A stretch of DNA of 64,000 bases from Oscillospiraceae bacterium (GCA_004555865.1 SFJO01000010.1:1-64000); one strand, 5' to 3'; shown: positions 26,348 to 35,323, counted from the first letter of the stretch. Made by a program: numbers and translations. Notes: generated by a model from the letters alone, not told the origin.

Positions 26348-27861
26348 GCCGCCGGATTCTGGCGGCCTGCCTGGCCCTGGCCCTGCTGGCCGGGTGCAGC
26401 GCGGCCCCGGCCAGCACCCCCGCGGCCGCCGATGCCCAGCCCACGGCGGCCCCCACCGCCGCCCCGGCTGCCAGCGGCGTGCTGACCATCGGCCGCAGCA
26501 CCGCCGGGTACAATCCCTATCTGAGCGACAACACCCTGGTGGAGCAGGACGCGGGCCTGGTGTTCGAGCGCTTTGTGCAGATCACGCCGGATCTGGACCT
26601 GGATTACCGCCTGGCCGACGCCATTGACAGCTCCGGAAATCAGGTGGTCATCCACCTGCAGGGCGGCTGCTATTTTGCGGACGGCGATGCCATCACCCCG
26701 GACGATGCCGCCGCCAGCCTGTGGGCCGCCAAGGCCAGCCCCATGTACGGCGCGCGCCTTGCCAACCTGGAAAACATCACGGTGGACGGCAGCAGCCTGA
26801 CCCTGACGCTGAGCCAACCGGATTCGCTGTTCGGCTACCTGTGCGACCTGCCGGTGATGAAGGCGGAAGAGGTCGCCTCCGCCCAGCCCACCGCCTCCGG
26901 CCGCTACACCTACGGGCCGGACGGTACCCTGGTCAAAAACAGCCGCGCCCCCTTCCCCTGCAGCGGGCCGGACGTAATCCACACCACCGAGGTGAACAGC
27001 TACGAAGAGATGGTCAGCGGCCTTTCGGTGGGCAGCCTGAACCTCTACGCTGCGTCCGACAGTGCCTCCGGCAGCACCGGTTATTACGGGCAGGAGGGCT
27101 ACTACAAAACCAACAACCTGATCTTTCTGGGCGTGAATTCCGGCGGCGACAGCCCGCTGGTCACCACCGGGGCCGGGCGGGCCATGGTCAGCCAGCTGGT
27201 GGATCGCCGTCAGCTGGCTGAATCCAGCTATCTGGGCCGGGCCTACCCCGCCGTCGGGGCCATCAACAGCTTTTACCCCTGCGTAAACTCCCAGCAGGTG
27301 CTGCTGGCCAACCAGAACACCAACGGCGTGGCGGAGTTTTTTGCCCAGCTGGGATATACCATGGACGTGCAGAGCGGCTATTGGGCCGACGGTGCCGGCA
27401 AGCGCGCCAGCCTGCGGCTGCTGGTGTACACCGGCAGCACTTATAAAAAATACGCCGCCAGCCTGATTCAGCAGCAGCTGGCCAGCCAGGGCATTGAGGT
27501 GCAGATTCTGGAAACGGACGACTTCGACGCCTACCGCCAGCAGATCACCGACGGGCAATTTGACCTGTACATCGGCGAGATTAAGTTGTATAATAATATG
27601 GATTTGAGCCCCTTCTTTTCCGGCGGGGCTGCCAGCGCCCATCTGGCCCAGAGCGAAACGCTCTCGGCGGCCTACGGGGCGTTCCGGGCCAACAAAAGCG
27701 CCGCCGGTGATTTCGAGGCCGTCTTTGCCGCCGAAATGCCGTACATTCCTTTGTTGTGGCGCAGCAGTACGGTGGTGGCGGCCCGGGGCATCAGCGGGCT
27801 TACCAGCAGTTTGAGCGATGTGTTCTACTCTCTGGACGGGCTTCGCTTCGGCAATTCATGA
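26344..27861 (+). CDS. Family 5 extracellular solute-binding lipoprotein
   Basis: 505 aa. A signal peptide with lipobox LLAGC (lipidated Cys18) and an Ala/Pro/Thr-rich linker (about 20-45) precede a solute-binding fold of the OppA/DppA type: NPYLSDNTL, FERFVQITPDLDLDYRLAD and the C-terminal MPYIPLLWR. Such proteins usually deliver peptides or nickel to an ABC transporter. No permease or ATPase gene is adjacent, so it is an orphan binding protein. It starts at a GTG overlapping the stop of the 31-aa peptide gene; no SD lies nearer. Confidence 0.88.
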   Translation: MSRRILAACLALALLAGCSAAPASTPAAADAQPTAAPTAAPAASGVLTIGRSTAGYNPYLSDNTLVEQDAGLVFERFVQITPDLDLDYRLADAIDSSGNQVVIHLQGGCYFADGDAITPDDAAASLWAAKASPMYGARLANLENITVDGSSLTLTLSQPDSLFGYLCDLPVMKAEEVASAQPTASGRYTYGPDGTLVKNSRAPFPCSGPDVIHTTEVNSYEEMVSGLSVGSLNLYAASDSASGSTGYYGQEGYYKTNNLIFLGVNSGGDSPLVTTGAGRAMVSQLVDRRQLAESSYLGRAYPAVGAINSFYPCVNSQQVLLANQNTNGVAEFFAQLGYTMDVQSGYWADGAGKRASLRLLVYTGSTYKKYAASLIQQQLASQGIEVQILETDDFDAYRQQITDGQFDLYIGEIKLYNNMDLSPFFSGGAASAHLAQSETLSAAYGAFRANKSAAGDFEAVFAAEMPYIPLLWRSSTVVAARGISGLTSSLSDVFYSLDGLRFGNS

Positions 27862-27877
27862 GCAAAGGAGCGTTACC

Positions 27878-28231
27878 ATGATTACCTATTACAATCCTCT
27901 GGGCGGCGTAAGCCTGACCAATGAGTATTTCGCGGGCCTGGTGGGCGAAGCGGCCCAGCACTGCTACGGCGTAGCGGGCATGGCCTCCTCCAGCGCCTCC
28001 GACAGCATTAAAAGCCTGATCCTGGGCAAAAACCGTGCCGATAAGGGCGTGCGGGTGTCCCAGGCGGACGGCAAACTTGCCATTGAGCTGCACATCATGG
28101 TGGGCTACGGCCTGAACATCTCCAGCATTGTGCAGAGCATTTCTCACCGTGTGCGCAATGAGGTGGAAACCGCCACCGGGCTGAAGGTGGCCCGCGTGGA
28201 CGTTTGCGTGGACGATGTAATTGACGCCTGA
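27878..28231 (+). CDS. yloU: Asp23/Gls24 family protein (YloU-like)
   Basis: 117 aa. The Asp23 domain is clear: EYFAGLVGEAAQHCYGVAGM at the start and IVQSISHRVRNEVETATGLKV near the end. Family members are membrane-associated envelope-stress proteins. AAAGGAG lies 7 nt before the ATG at 27878. It sits immediately before fakA, as yloU precedes yloV in B. subtilis. Confidence 0.92.
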   Translation: MITYYNPLGGVSLTNEYFAGLVGEAAQHCYGVAGMASSSASDSIKSLILGKNRADKGVRVSQADGKLAIELHIMVGYGLNISSIVQSISHRVRNEVETATGLKVARVDVCVDDVIDA

Positions 28232-28319
28232 ATTCGGGCGCGCGGGCTGCTGCCCCCGTACCCGGCAGAGCAAACCGGCCCCTTTTCTGCGGGCAACTAC
28301 TTTTGAGGTGTAACAAACT

Positions 28320-30020
28320 ATGACGATTTCCGGCAAGATCCTGCGTGACGCCATCATTTCCGGCGCCAACAACATCCAGAACCAGCGCGCCCGCGTGGAC
28401 GAGCTGAACGTGTTCCCCGTGCCCGACGGCGACACCGGCACCAACATGGCCATGACCGTGGGCGCCAGCGTGCCCGAGCTGGAGGCCATGGCGGACAGCT
28501 GCACCGTGGCCGAGGCCAGCAAAACCGCCGCTTCCGCCATGCTGCGGGGCGCCCGCGGCAACTCCGGCGTGATCACCAGCCTGCTGTTCCGCGGCTTCTC
28601 CAAGGCGCTGGCCGGCAAGAAGGAAGCCACCGCCGCCGATCTGGTGGAGGCTCTGCAGAAGGGTGTGGAGGGCGCGTACAAGGCCGTGATGAAGCCCACC
28701 GAGGGCACCATCCTCACCGTGGCCCGTGTGGCCGGGGAAGAGGCCTCCGCTTCTGCCATTGCCGACCCGGCCGAGCTGTGGAAGCTGGTGCTGAGCGCCG
28801 GCCAGCGTGCGCTGGACAACACCCCCAACCAGCTGCCCGTGCTGAAAAAAGCCGGCGTTGTGGATGCCGGCGGCCAGGGCCTGATGATCATCTTTGAGGG
28901 TATGCAGCAGGTGTTTGAGGGCGGCGAGCCCATCCGCGCCGAGGAAGCCGCCCAGAACAAGGCCAAGCTGGATTCTTCCGCCGCCGGCAAGGGCGTTTAC
29001 ACCGACGACCTGATGAAGGTTGAGGACATTAAGAACGGTTACTGCACCCAGTTCCTGGTGCACAAGAACGAGGGCGCTTCCAGCGCCAAGCTGCGGGCCT
29101 TCTGCGAGTCCAACGGCGACAGCGTGGTGGTCGTGGAGGACGACGAGGTCATCAACTGCCATGTGCACACCGCCGACCCCGGCAAGATCCTCACCCACGC
29201 CATCCAGTACGGCTACCTGACCAACTTCAAGATCGAGAATATGCATGAGCAGTTCCTGGCCCGCCAGAAGCAGGGCAAGGGGCTGGAGAAGCAGAAGGCC
29301 GCCGAGCAGGCCCCCAGCGTGAACGAGTTCACCTATGCGGCCGTGGACCCCGAGCAGGCATACGGCTTTGTGGCCGTGGCCGCCGGCGAGGGCCTGAAGT
29401 CCGTGTTCACCGATCTGGGTGTGAACGCCGTGGTGAGCGGCGGCCAGACCATGAACCCCTCCACCGAGGACATCGTGAGCGCAGTGCAGAGCGTGCCCGC
29501 CAAGACCGTGTTCGTGCTGCCCAACAACAAGAACATCATCATGGCCGCCGAGCAGGCCCAGAAGATCGCCGACCGGCGCATTGTGGTGCTGCCCACCCGC
29601 ACCATTCCCCAGGGCATCACCGCCATGCTGAACTTTGACCCCGAGGCCGAGGTGGACGCCAACACCATCGCCATGATGCAGGCCGCCGACAAGGTTTCCA
29701 CCGGTCTGGTCACCTTTGCCGCCCGCGACAGCGAGTTTGACGGCAAGAAGATCAAGAAGGGCGAGGTCATGGCGCTGGAGAACGGCAAGATCGTGAACAC
29801 CGGCAGCGACCTGACCAAGATTACCTATCGTCTGGCCCGCAGCATCGCCAAGAGCAAAAAGGACGCACAGTTCATCACCCTCATCAGCGGCTGTGATGTG
29901 AGCGAGGAAGAGGCGGAGCACACCGCCGACCTGATCCGCTCCAAGGTGGGCGGTGACGTGGAAGTCACCTGCATCAGCGGCGGCCAGCCGGTGTACTACT
30001 ACATGCTGGGCGTGGAATAA
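28320..30020 (+). CDS. fakA: DAK2-domain fatty acid kinase catalytic subunit (FakA/YloV)
   Basis: 566 aa. The N-terminal DhaL-like kinase domain carries VPDGDTGTNMAMT (metal and ATP ligands) and RGARGNSGVITS. A middle linker domain and a C-terminal DegV-like domain follow. With a FakB/DegV fatty-acid carrier it phosphorylates exogenous fatty acids for phospholipid synthesis; one such partner is at 41236-42102. It forms a yloU-fakA-recG series. A strong terminator separates it from recG. Confidence 0.94.
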   Translation: MTISGKILRDAIISGANNIQNQRARVDELNVFPVPDGDTGTNMAMTVGASVPELEAMADSCTVAEASKTAASAMLRGARGNSGVITSLLFRGFSKALAGKKEATAADLVEALQKGVEGAYKAVMKPTEGTILTVARVAGEEASASAIADPAELWKLVLSAGQRALDNTPNQLPVLKKAGVVDAGGQGLMIIFEGMQQVFEGGEPIRAEEAAQNKAKLDSSAAGKGVYTDDLMKVEDIKNGYCTQFLVHKNEGASSAKLRAFCESNGDSVVVVEDDEVINCHVHTADPGKILTHAIQYGYLTNFKIENMHEQFLARQKQGKGLEKQKAAEQAPSVNEFTYAAVDPEQAYGFVAVAAGEGLKSVFTDLGVNAVVSGGQTMNPSTEDIVSAVQSVPAKTVFVLPNNKNIIMAAEQAQKIADRRIVVLPTRTIPQGITAMLNFDPEAEVDANTIAMMQAADKVSTGLVTFAARDSEFDGKKIKKGEVMALENGKIVNTGSDLTKITYRLARSIAKSKKDAQFITLISGCDVSEEEAEHTADLIRSKVGGDVEVTCISGGQPVYYYMLGVE

Positions 30021-30059
30021 GCGGCAGCATGCGGATGATTTAACAATTCGTGCAGCTCT

Positions 30060-30106
30060 GCGCCGCTCTCCCCCGGCAGTTCGCCCCGGGAGGGCGGCGC
30101 TTTTTT
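30060..30106 (+). terminator. Terminator after fakA
   Basis: GCGCCGC (30060-30066) pairs with GCGGCGC (30094-30100), with inner CTCCC/GGGAG pairing, followed by T6. Confidence 0.88.
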
Positions 30107-30152
30107 GCGGCCTTCCGGCCCGCTTTGATGTTCCGCGAAAGGTGGTGTTTTT

Positions 30153-32192
30153 ATGAACTGTGAGGATCAGGTGCAGTTTCTCAAACGAGTCGGCCCGGTA
30201 CTGGCCAAAAAGTTTGCCCGTCTGGGCATCGTCACTGTGGGCGATCTGCTGGCCCACTACCCCCGCCGCTATGTGGATTACGCCCATCCGGTGCCTGTGC
30301 TCAGCGCCCCCGCCGGGGAAGAGGTGGTGGTCAAGGCCACCGTTTACGCCAAGCTGGGCACCACCCGCCTGCCCGGCGGGCGCACCCTGGTCAAGGTACA
30401 GGCCGGGGACGACTCGGCCTCCCTCACCCTCACCTGGTTCAACATTCCCTACGCCGCCGACAAGCTTCTTGTGGACGAAACCTACTGGTTTGCCGGACGG
30501 GTGGGCGGCCCCCTCACCGCGCGGGAGATGGTCTCCCCCGTGGTGCGCACCTGCGCCCAGGTGAAGGCCGCGCCCTTTTCCGCCGTCTACCCCCAGACCG
30601 AGGGGCTTTCCAGCGCCGTCATCGGCCGGTGCGTGGCCCAGGCGCTGGAGCAGTGCGTTCCCCTGCCGGACCCCCTGCCCCCGGAACTGCGCCGCCGGTT
30701 CCGTCTGCCGGACAAGTGGACTGCTGTGCGGATGATCCACCGCCCCGCCGGACCGGAAGAGATCGCCGCTGCCCGCCGCCGCCTGATTTTTGAGGAGCTG
30801 CTGTGTTTGCAGCTGGCCCTCACCCTCAGCCGCAGCCGGGGCCAGCAGCGCACCTCCGCCCCCATGGAGCCGCGCCCGCTGGAGCCGTTCTGGGCCAGCC
30901 TGCCCTTTGCCCCCACCGGGGCCCAGCGCCGGGCAGCCGAGGAGATTGCCGCCGACCTGTGCCGCCCCGCCCCCATGAACCGCCTGCTTCAGGGCGATGT
31001 GGGCAGCGGCAAAACCCTGGTGGCCGCGGCAGGCATCTACCTGGCCGCCCTGAACGGCTGGCAGAGCGCCCTGATGGCCCCCACCGAAATTCTGGCGGTG
31101 CAGCACGCCGAAAACCTGCAGAAAACGCTGGCCCCCTTCGGGCTTCGGGTGGCGCTGCTCACCGGCAGCATGAAGGCGGCGGCCAAAAAGGCCGCGCTGG
31201 CCGCCATTGCCAGCGGCGAGGCCGACCTGGTGGTGGGCACCCACGCGGTGCTGGGCACCGGGGTGGAGTTTGCCCGGCTGGGGCTGGCCATTGTGGACGA
31301 GCAACACCGGTTCGGCGTGCGGCAGCGGGGCCAGCTGGCCGGCAAGGCCGGCGCGCCCCATCTGCTGGTCATGAGCGCCACCCCCATTCCCCGCACCCTG
31401 AGCCTGCTGATGTACGGCGATCTGGACGTGTCCATTCTGGACGAGCTGCCCCCCGGCCGGATGCCCATTAAAACCTACGCGATCACAGGCAAAAAGCGGC
31501 GGGATATGTTCGCCTATCTGGACAAGTGCATTGCCGCCGGGCAGCAGGTGTACATCGTCTGCCCCCTGATCGAGGAGGGCGAAAACACCGCCCAGGGAAT
31601 GCAGGCCGCAAAGACCTATCTGGAACAGGTGGCCAAGCCCCTGCTGCCCGGGCGGCGCATCGGCCTGATGCACGGGCGGCTCAAGCCCAAGGAAAAAGCC
31701 GAGGTGATGGCCGCGTTCTCGGCGGGCGAGCTGGACGTGCTGGTTTCCACCACGGTCATCGAGGTGGGTGTGGACGTGCCCCGGGCCGGGGTGATGGTCA
31801 TCGAGAACGCCGAGCGGTACGGCCTATCAGCCCTGCACCAGCTGCGCGGCCGGGTGGGCCGGGGCGGCGGTCAGGCCGTGTGCATCCTCATCAGCGACCA
31901 CGAGGGCGAGGCCGTGCGGGACCGGCTTCGTTTTCTGTGCCACACCACCGACGGCTTTCAGGTGGCCCAGTACGACCTGGACCACCGTGGCCCCGGCGAT
32001 TTCTTTGGCAGCCGCCAGCATGGCCTGCCCACCCTGCAGATTGCCGACCTTGCCTCTGACACCCGCGCCCTGTACGCCGCCCAGCAGACGGCCCACGAGC
32101 TTCTGGAGGCCGACCCCGGCCTGGACAAACCCGAGCATCAGGTTCTTGCCCGCCAGGTAGAGCAGCTTCTGCGCCGGGCCGCCCTGAACTGA
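30153..32192 (+). CDS. recG: ATP-dependent DNA helicase RecG
   Basis: 679 aa, usual length. It remodels stalled forks and branched DNA. An N-terminal wedge/OB domain is followed by helicase motifs: Walker A GDVGSGKT (about 283-290), the DExH-type box DEQHRFGV (about 382), SATPIPRTL and, near the C-terminus, QLRGRVGRGGGQAVC. AAAGGTGG precedes the ATG. Downstream is a tRNA-like fragment, then the barstar homologue. Confidence 0.96.
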   Translation: MNCEDQVQFLKRVGPVLAKKFARLGIVTVGDLLAHYPRRYVDYAHPVPVLSAPAGEEVVVKATVYAKLGTTRLPGGRTLVKVQAGDDSASLTLTWFNIPYAADKLLVDETYWFAGRVGGPLTAREMVSPVVRTCAQVKAAPFSAVYPQTEGLSSAVIGRCVAQALEQCVPLPDPLPPELRRRFRLPDKWTAVRMIHRPAGPEEIAAARRRLIFEELLCLQLALTLSRSRGQQRTSAPMEPRPLEPFWASLPFAPTGAQRRAAEEIAADLCRPAPMNRLLQGDVGSGKTLVAAAGIYLAALNGWQSALMAPTEILAVQHAENLQKTLAPFGLRVALLTGSMKAAAKKAALAAIASGEADLVVGTHAVLGTGVEFARLGLAIVDEQHRFGVRQRGQLAGKAGAPHLLVMSATPIPRTLSLLMYGDLDVSILDELPPGRMPIKTYAITGKKRRDMFAYLDKCIAAGQQVYIVCPLIEEGENTAQGMQAAKTYLEQVAKPLLPGRRIGLMHGRLKPKEKAEVMAAFSAGELDVLVSTTVIEVGVDVPRAGVMVIENAERYGLSALHQLRGRVGRGGGQAVCILISDHEGEAVRDRLRFLCHTTDGFQVAQYDLDHRGPGDFFGSRQHGLPTLQIADLASDTRALYAAQQTAHELLEADPGLDKPEHQVLARQVEQLLRRAALN

Positions 32193-32229
32193 ACCGATTC
32201 GGCGCCGGCCGTTCCGCCGGGCGGAGCGG

Positions 32230-32270
32230 CTGATTCGTAGTCAGAAGGTCGGGGTAGTTCCTGCCTGCGC
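32230..32270 (+). other. tRNA-Arg-like fragment (possible fossil)
   Basis: TCAGAAGGTCGGGG (32241-32254) is identical to 14 nt of the tRNA-Arg(ACG) gene at 60346, from the anticodon-stem 3' strand through the variable region into the T-stem, and GTTC follows after a 2-nt change. The preceding CTGA-TTCGTAG-TCAG has the stem of that tRNA, but the 7-nt loop is the reverse complement of the real one. It cannot fold as a full tRNA. Confidence 0.5.
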
Positions 32271-32382
32271 TGCTGGTGCCGCCCCTGTGGGCGGGCCTTC
32301 GGGCGCTGGCCGCCGGGTTTGGGGGTTAAGCTCAGACGGTTTTCCACATTTTTTACGGTTTGTGTTGAAAGAGAGGCATGTT

Positions 32383-32676
32383 ATGGCAGCAGAACTATAC
32401 ATTGACGGCGGCCAGTTCGAGGACATCGCCGGGTTTTACCGCCAGGTGACCGCCCAGCTGGCCCGCCCCGGGGTTGCGGGCGGCGACAATCTGGACGCGC
32501 TGTGCGACCTGCTGCGGGGTGGCTTCGGCGGGGCGGTGAACGCCCCGGCCGTGGTGCGCTGGCATAATTTCTCCCGCAGCCGCACGCTTTTGGGCGAGGG
32601 CTTCGCCGCCCGTGCCTGCCGGGTGCTGGCCGGTGACGCCGAAGAAGGCTTCCGCACCCTGATTCTGGAGGAGTAA
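32383..32676 (+). CDS. Barstar-family protein
   Basis: 97 aa, close to barstar's ~90. ELYIDGGQFEDIAGFYRQV and GGDNLDALCDLLRGGFGG match the barstar fold, whose second helix and NLDAL-D-L motif bind the active site of barnase-type ribonucleases. No ribonuclease toxin lies in the window, so it is an orphan immunity-type protein or a regulator of a distant RNase. The ATG at 32383 follows GAGAGG. Confidence 0.8.
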   Translation: MAAELYIDGGQFEDIAGFYRQVTAQLARPGVAGGDNLDALCDLLRGGFGGAVNAPAVVRWHNFSRSRTLLGEGFAARACRVLAGDAEEGFRTLILEE

Positions 32677-32727
32677 GCCCACCGGCCGAGGCCGCCAGCC
32701 TGAACCATTCCCGGTTCGCTCCGGCAT

Positions 32728-32769
32728 AAAAAACAAGCGCCGCAGAGGGGTTTTCTCTGCGGCGCTTGC
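32728..32769 (-). terminator. Terminator after the metallophosphoesterase gene
   Basis: AAGCGCCGCAGAG/CTCTGCGGCGCTT 13-bp stem; on the minus strand a T6 run follows after one G. It lies 90 nt downstream of the stop at 32856 and may also slow readthrough from the barstar gene. Confidence 0.8.
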
Positions 32770-32855
32770 CGGTTTTCATTCGTCTTTCAGGTCGCGGTAC
32801 TTGGGCAGCTTGCACGCCGCAAAGCGCGCAGCTCCGCATTTCCGATTCTGCAAAG

Positions 32856-33524
32856 TCACTCCAGCGGAATCAAATCCGTAAACACGGCCCGCATCTTGGT
32901 GCCGATGGGCTGGTCCTTGTGGTAGCGGCCGAACAGCCACTGTTTGTGGGCGGTTTTTTCGTTCAGTTCATCCAGAAAGCTGTGCAACCAGTTGCGCTGC
33001 AGCCCCTGCAGGCCCAGAAAATCCAGCACCTTGCCGGGGGCCTCGTGGGTCAGAATGTAATCCACCGCGCCGCCGCCGCTGGCCCGAAGATTTTCTCGGC
33101 AGGCATCCAGTTCCTGCGGGGTGGGCAGCTCGGCCCGCCACCAGTTCAGGCCCTCGTCCCGGTCCTCAATGTCGTCGCTCTCGCCGCCGCCGAAGCACAG
33201 CAGCTTTTTGTCCTCAATGGTCAGCACGCTGCCGCGCAGAATGTACCACAGGTTGCCCTCAATGTGCTTGGCCTTGCCGCCCATAAAATCCTCGGTGGGG
33301 TACTGGGCCAGCAGGTCAAAGTTTTCGTGGCAGCCGTCGATGAACAGGATCTTATACCGCCGCTTGCTGAGCCAATGGCGGTTTTTCTTCTCCTGTCTGG
33401 AATCGTCCCACAAAAATCCGAAGTCTCCCAGCACGATCAGCGTGTCGCCTTTTTTCAGGCCCGCAACCGGTTTTTCCTTGAAGCGGTCGATCTGGCCGTG
33501 GGTGTCTCCTGTCACATAGATCAT
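32856..33524 (-). CDS. Calcineurin-like metallophosphoesterase
   Basis: 222 aa. Metal-binding motifs are present: GDTHGQ at the N-terminus, VLGDFGFLWDD, IDGCHENFDLL and LTHEAPG. The final HxH-type motif appears as GRYHKD. Substrate is unknown; relatives act on nucleotides, proteins or phospholipids. The ATG at 33524 follows GGAGGGACTGGG; the longer frame upstream would run through the promoter. A palindrome covers its -10 region. Confidence 0.88.
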   Translation of the reverse strand: MIYVTGDTHGQIDRFKEKPVAGLKKGDTLIVLGDFGFLWDDSRQEKKNRHWLSKRRYKILFIDGCHENFDLLAQYPTEDFMGGKAKHIEGNLWYILRGSVLTIEDKKLLCFGGGESDDIEDRDEGLNWWRAELPTPQELDACRENLRASGGGAVDYILTHEAPGKVLDFLGLQGLQRNWLHSFLDELNEKTAHKQWLFGRYHKDQPIGTKMRAVFTDLIPLE

Positions 33525-33582
33525 AAATCCCAGTCCCTCCGCGCAAAAAACGCTCTGAAACACTTTATTATCCTGATAAAAA

Positions 33583-33614
33583 CTGCTATAATAGCAGAAA
33601 CCCCTATCTGTCAA
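33583..33614 (-). promoter_or_regulatory. Phosphoesterase promoter with palindromic operator-like site
   Basis: Minus strand TTGACA (33609-33614) with TATTAT 15 nt away (33588-33593), or TTATAG at 17. The -10 lies inside a perfect 15-nt palindrome, CTGCTAT-A-ATAGCAG (33583-33597), whose other strand reads TATAAT towards dacA. Confidence 0.55.
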
Positions 33615-33695
33615 GACACATTGCCTCCGGCCCGCTTTTGCGGCTGCGGCCGGCCCCACCCGGGGCAGCGCGAGGCAGGTGCTGTGGGGTATTTG

Positions 33696-33725
33696 GCCGG
33701 GCAGCCTCCTGCTGCCCCGGTTTTC
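33696..33725 (+). other. Terminator-like hairpin in the dacA leader
   Basis: GGGCAGC-CTCCT-GCTGCCC flanked by CCGG pairing and followed by TTTT, about 40 nt before the dacA ATG. It could attenuate dacA or stop transcription arriving from upstream. Confidence 0.4.
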
Positions 33726-33762
33726 CGCATTTATTTTATCGCGTTTTAAGGGAATTGTCCAC

Positions 33763-35112
33763 ATGAAGAAACTGAAACGTACTCTGGCCTGCCTGCTGGC
33801 AGTGGTGCTGCTGGCCGGTATGTTTGCCTTGCCCGCCTCTGCGGTGGGCTTTACCCCCAATTTTGAGATTTCGGCCCCCGCGGCCTACATTGTAAACACC
33901 GACACCAACATCATCGTGTATGAAAAGGACAGCGAGACTCAGTACCAGGCCGCCAGCCTGACCAAGCTGATGACGGCCATTCTGCTGCTGGAAGAATACG
34001 GTGACGACCTGGACAATACCACCGCCACCGTCTCCAACGCCGTGCAGGACTATGTTTATATTCACGGCGGCTCCAATGCGGACATTCGCGCCGGCGAGAG
34101 CCGCACCCTGCGCCAGATGCTGTACGCCATGATGCTGCCCAGCGCCAACGAGGCCGCCCTGGCGGTGGCCGAGCTGATCGGCGGCGGCTCCTCCTCCAAC
34201 TTTGTGGCCATGATGAATGCCCGCGCCAAGGACATCGGCTGCACCAACACCGTGTTTGTGGACGCCTGCGGCCTGGACGAGGGCAACCTGACCACCGCGC
34301 GGGATATGTACCTCATTCTGCGCTACGCCATGAGCTTTGACCTGCTCAAGGAAGTGGTCAAGACCCCTCTGTACAACATGGGCCTGTACCCCCGCTATAT
34401 GGACGGCAGCTACAACATCCGCACCACCGATATGATGATCGCCTCCTCCTTCGGCGGCGATTATTACCGCAGCTACGCCCAGGGCGGCAAAACCGGCAGC
34501 CTGGGCGAATGGCAGAATTTCGCCTGCTGGCATGTGCAGGACGGTGAGACCTACATCAGCGTGGTGCTGAACAGCCCGGAGAGCTGCGACCCCTACACCT
34601 ACCCCACCAAGCGCCCGGCCCTGTACGAGACCGGCAAGCTGATGGATTGGGTGTACGACAGCTTTTCGCTGCAAAGCGCCCTGGACGTGGGCCAGGCCAT
34701 CACCGAGGTGAAGGTGAAGTACTCCACCCAGGCCGACACCCTGCGCCTGTACCCTGCCGACAGTATGTACACCATCCTCCCGTCGGAAAGTGACAGCTCC
34801 GTCACCCAAAAGACCTTCCACCTGCCCGACAGTGTGGCCGCCCCCATCAAGCAGGGCGATGTGGTGGGCACCGTCACCCTCAGCCTCTCGGGCGAGGTCA
34901 TCGGCACGGTGGACCTGATTGCCGAGCGGGACATTGCCCGCAACCCGGTGCTGTTTGTGGTGGAAAAGATCGGGGAATTCTTCGGCAGCCTCTACTTCCG
35001 GGTGGTGGTCATCCTCACGGTGATCGCCGTGGCGCTGTATCTGGCCTGGTATGTGTGGTACTGGATCCAGCACCGCAACTCCCGCAAGGTGCGCCGCAGC
35101 CATCCGGACTGA
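33763..35112 (+). CDS. dacA: D-alanyl-D-alanine carboxypeptidase (PBP5/DacA type)
   Basis: 449 aa. It trims the terminal D-Ala from peptidoglycan stem peptides outside the membrane. A signal peptide (residues 1-27, ending ALPASA) is followed by Ser65-x-x-Lys68 (SLTK), the SAN motif near 127, and GGKTGS near 242, with family C-terminal beta domain after it. A C-terminal membrane helix (about 412-435) with a basic tail anchors it, instead of the usual amphipathic helix. The ATG at 33763 follows AAGGGAA. Confidence 0.95.
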   Translation: MKKLKRTLACLLAVVLLAGMFALPASAVGFTPNFEISAPAAYIVNTDTNIIVYEKDSETQYQAASLTKLMTAILLLEEYGDDLDNTTATVSNAVQDYVYIHGGSNADIRAGESRTLRQMLYAMMLPSANEAALAVAELIGGGSSSNFVAMMNARAKDIGCTNTVFVDACGLDEGNLTTARDMYLILRYAMSFDLLKEVVKTPLYNMGLYPRYMDGSYNIRTTDMMIASSFGGDYYRSYAQGGKTGSLGEWQNFACWHVQDGETYISVVLNSPESCDPYTYPTKRPALYETGKLMDWVYDSFSLQSALDVGQAITEVKVKYSTQADTLRLYPADSMYTILPSESDSSVTQKTFHLPDSVAAPIKQGDVVGTVTLSLSGEVIGTVDLIAERDIARNPVLFVVEKIGEFFGSLYFRVVVILTVIAVALYLAWYVWYWIQHRNSRKVRRSHPD

Positions 35113-35323
35113 CCGCGCAGTCCTCTTTTCTCCGCGCTTTTCATGAAAATGGATCTTCCGCCCGTCGGCGTGCCTGCACGCGGCCCGGGCTGTGGATAGA
35201 AAAGGCTGGCCGGCCCTTTGCCCGGCGCGTTTGCTTGGTGTGCCCCAAAGGCAAGCCCAGTCAGCCTGCTGCGACTATGCGGCTGCATTCTGCGCCGCAA
35301 AACAGAAGAAAGCTGGTACAACA

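Noticed and set aside
28095..31673. 1192-codon open frame on the minus strand
   Set aside because: It is antisense to fakA and recG, His/Gly/Ala-rich from GC-biased third positions, with no SD or family match.
35113..35323. Riboswitch or regulator site before pncB
   Set aside because: The 210-nt gap has GC-rich stems but no conserved core I can name.
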